Shown piece after piece: positions 62,590 to 64,000 of a stretch of 64,000 nt of DNA (positions are counted from its first letter, which is position 1; each line of letters opens with the position of its first letter). The translations under genes were made by a program, and so were the position numbers. The notes beneath the pieces were generated by a model that had not been told where the DNA came from, made no database searches, and saw only the letters and a list, made by a program, of their open reading frames with translations. The stretch covers positions 434,001 through 498,000 of the forward strand of contig NZ_JOCA01000001.1 in the NCBI RefSeq assembly GCF_000718785.1, in the 5' to 3' direction. The stretch comes from Streptomyces sp. NRRL WC-3626 (lineage in GTDB: Bacteria; Actinomycetota; Actinomycetes; Streptomycetales; Streptomycetaceae).

Positions 62590-64000
62590 AACCCGTCCTC
62601 CTCGCTGTCGTGGTCGTCGAAGCCGTAGTCGTCGTCGGTCTGGATGTCGACCAGCCGGTGGGGGTCGTCCCAGAGGAAGGCGATGTGCCGCCCCAGGAGC
62701 AGGGGCCCCGCCTCATCGAGTCCGGCCGTGCGCCGCAGCCGGTGGATGGCGAGCGGGATCTGGGTCGGGGTGGGGACGGAGGAGAACACGGCGGTCACCA
62801 CTTCGCGGCGCTCCTCGCTGAACTCGCCGCGGCGGTCCCAGACGGCGAGGCCGAGCCCTTCGGCGATGGCCGCCTTCACCGCCTCGGTCGACGCGCCCCC
62901 GTCGGGGGCGTCGAGCACCGCGGCCGTACGGCTGGGTTCGGAGGCCAGCGCGGCCTGCCAGGCGTCCGGTCCGGTACGGTCCGACGTCCGCCAGCCGTGG
63001 ACTCCGATCCCCCCGCTGCGCAGGGTCTCCCAGCGCTCCAGCCACTGCTCCCGGACCAGCAGGTCGTCGGCGCGCATCCGTTCCAGACTGCGCAGATGGA
63101 CGCCGTACTTCAGGCCGAGGGGCTCGGGCCTGCCGTCCACGGAGCTGACGGTCAGCCCGGCCATGTCGTGGTTGAGCAGGTCGTAGGGGAGTACGAACTC
63201 GACGTAGGGCGGTGTCCGTCCCGACAGGGCGGGGGGCTGGGCGTTCGGCGCGGGTGTGAGACGTACGACCTGGCGCAGCACGCGTTCGACGGCCTGGCCG
63301 AGACGGTCCAGGCTCGTCGTCTCGGGTTCCGCGGCCCGGGGCTGCCAGCGGCCCGGGACGGTGTTCAGCCAGGGGCGCACCACGACGTCGTCGGAGCCGT
63401 CGCGGGCCGGTTCCACGGCCACGACCAGGCAGCGCGGGATCGTCGGGTCCGCGGTGGTCTCGGCGCGCTCGGCCCGCCGGCGTTCCAGGGCGGCGAGCAG
63501 GCCCGCCCGGCGTGCCCAGCCGCTCGCCCATTCACGCAGGGCGAGGCGCCGGTCCGGCGACGGCGTCAGCTCCGCGGCGTGCTCGATCAGGAGGACCGCG
63601 GGCGGCAGTCCGTCCGGCTGTACGTTCAACTCCGTGGCGTAGGTGAAGAGCTGGACCGGTGAGAGGCCGGGCGGCAGGTCGAGGTGCAGGTCGCTCGCCA
63701 GCACGTTGCGCAGCGCGCCGGCGGGGAGAGCGCCCTGCACGGTGCGCAGCAGCGCGCAGGCGGTGTCCAGGTCCTGGTGATCGACGGGGCCGGGCAGGGG
63801 GTCGGTGTGTGTCTCACCGGGGCTCAGCAGTTCCTCGAACGCGGCGGCGGCCGGGGCGCCTTCGAAGACGCGGACGACGTCGACGAGGATCCGCTCCCCC
63901 TCGCGGACGCTCAACGCCGCGCGCACCAGCGCGACGACGTCCTCGCGCAGTTTGGCGCCGCGCAGGTCGACGTGCTGGTTGAGCTCCTCGGACAGCATGC
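62586..64000 (-). CDS. VMAP-type protein (vWA-MoxR-associated, C-terminal domain), 5' end beyond the window
   Basis: At least 470 residues are visible; an ATG at 63998 is possible, but with only two bases left I cannot tell whether the frame begins earlier. The first part (HVDLRGAKLREDVVALVRAA; REGERILVDVVRVFEG) looks like a death-like effector-associated adaptor domain. The rest carries the VMAP-C pattern (YVEFVLPYDLLNHDMAGLTV; LGLKYGVHLRSLERM; WLERWETL; HIAFLWDDPHRL). VMAPs are central scaffolds or effectors of MoxR/vWA systems, usually with an N-terminal protease; that part would lie outside the window. Confidence 0.85.
   Translation of the reverse strand, partial: MLSEELNQHVDLRGAKLREDVVALVRAALSVREGERILVDVVRVFEGAPAAAAFEELLSPGETHTDPLPGPVDHQDLDTACALLRTVQGALPAGALRNVLASDLHLDLPPGLSPVQLFTYATELNVQPDGLPPAVLLIEHAAELTPSPDRRLALREWASGWARRAGLLAALERRRAERAETTADPTIPRCLVVAVEPARDGSDDVVVRPWLNTVPGRWQPRAAEPETTSLDRLGQAVERVLRQVVRLTPAPNAQPPALSGRTPPYVEFVLPYDLLNHDMAGLTVSSVDGRPEPLGLKYGVHLRSLERMRADDLLVREQWLERWETLRSGGIGVHGWRTSDRTGPDAWQAALASEPSRTAAVLDAPDGGASTEAVKAAIAEGLGLAVWDRRGEFSEERREVVTAVFSSVPTPTQIPLAIHRLRRTAGLDEAGPLLLGRHIAFLWDDPHRLVDIQTDDDYGFDDHDSEEDGL

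Overview
The window is about 71-73% GC-type actinobacterial chromosome and is almost certainly from a Streptomyces. Codon third positions are overwhelmingly G/C, GTG and TTG starts are common, and genes overlap at ATGA/GTGA junctions. It carries genus hallmarks: XRE/DUF5753-DUF397 pairs, stand-alone RsbW-like ATP-binding proteins, DUF5999, trypco2, SAV_2336-type proteins and rare TTA codons. I saw no tRNA, rRNA, CRISPR array or insertion sequence.

Layout. 1-4.2 kb: a large secreted lysozyme-like/SGNH hydrolase followed by a cut-off small membrane protein. 4.5-17.2 kb: an accessory-looking stretch with an SMI1/KNR4 protein, a basic protein, an XRE-DUF397 pair, an Rpn-like nuclease, an anti-sigma-type ATPase, two unrecognised proteins, a DUF262-HNH-RAMA predicted restriction nuclease and a DUF4157 (eCIS-core) metallopeptidase-like protein. 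17.2-24.9 kb: trypco2 divergent from a tightly coupled trypsin / PknG-like kinase / vWA / four-helix membrane protein / tethered solute-binding protein operon, which looks like an enlarged GlnH-GlnX-PknG sensory relay. 25.1-26.8 kb: a lipoprotein and a YCII-domain protein converging on a strong terminator. 26.8-35.0 kb: two divergent metal-uptake operons, a NikABCDE-type ABC importer with a Nur-box-like site and CbiMNQO behind a cobalamin riboswitch. 35.1-42.3 kb: a flotillin and a 1679-residue DNA-repair-type AAA ATPase. 42.7-44.7 kb: a PucR-type regulator and two small proteins. 44.7-52.0 kb: a CoA-dependent 2-aminobenzoate (anthranilate) degradation cluster with a PaaX-type regulator and a shared inverted-repeat operator. 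52.3-55.1 kb: an ATP-binding protein, then arcA-argF for arginine deiminase catabolism.

55.2-64 kb (minus strand, running in from beyond the window): VMAP-type protein, MoxR ATPase, a SAV_2336/NB-ARC/TPR protein, a short candidate precursor peptide and a HExxH peptide beta-hydroxylase-like enzyme. This resembles the FxSxx-COOH/VMAP conflict systems, but no radical-SAM maturase lies next to it and the peptide lacks the FxSxx ending. It is my best candidate for an undescribed system. Its MoxR gene and the trypsin gene of the 17-25 kb operon each contain one TTA codon, so both systems may depend on the developmental tRNA bldA.
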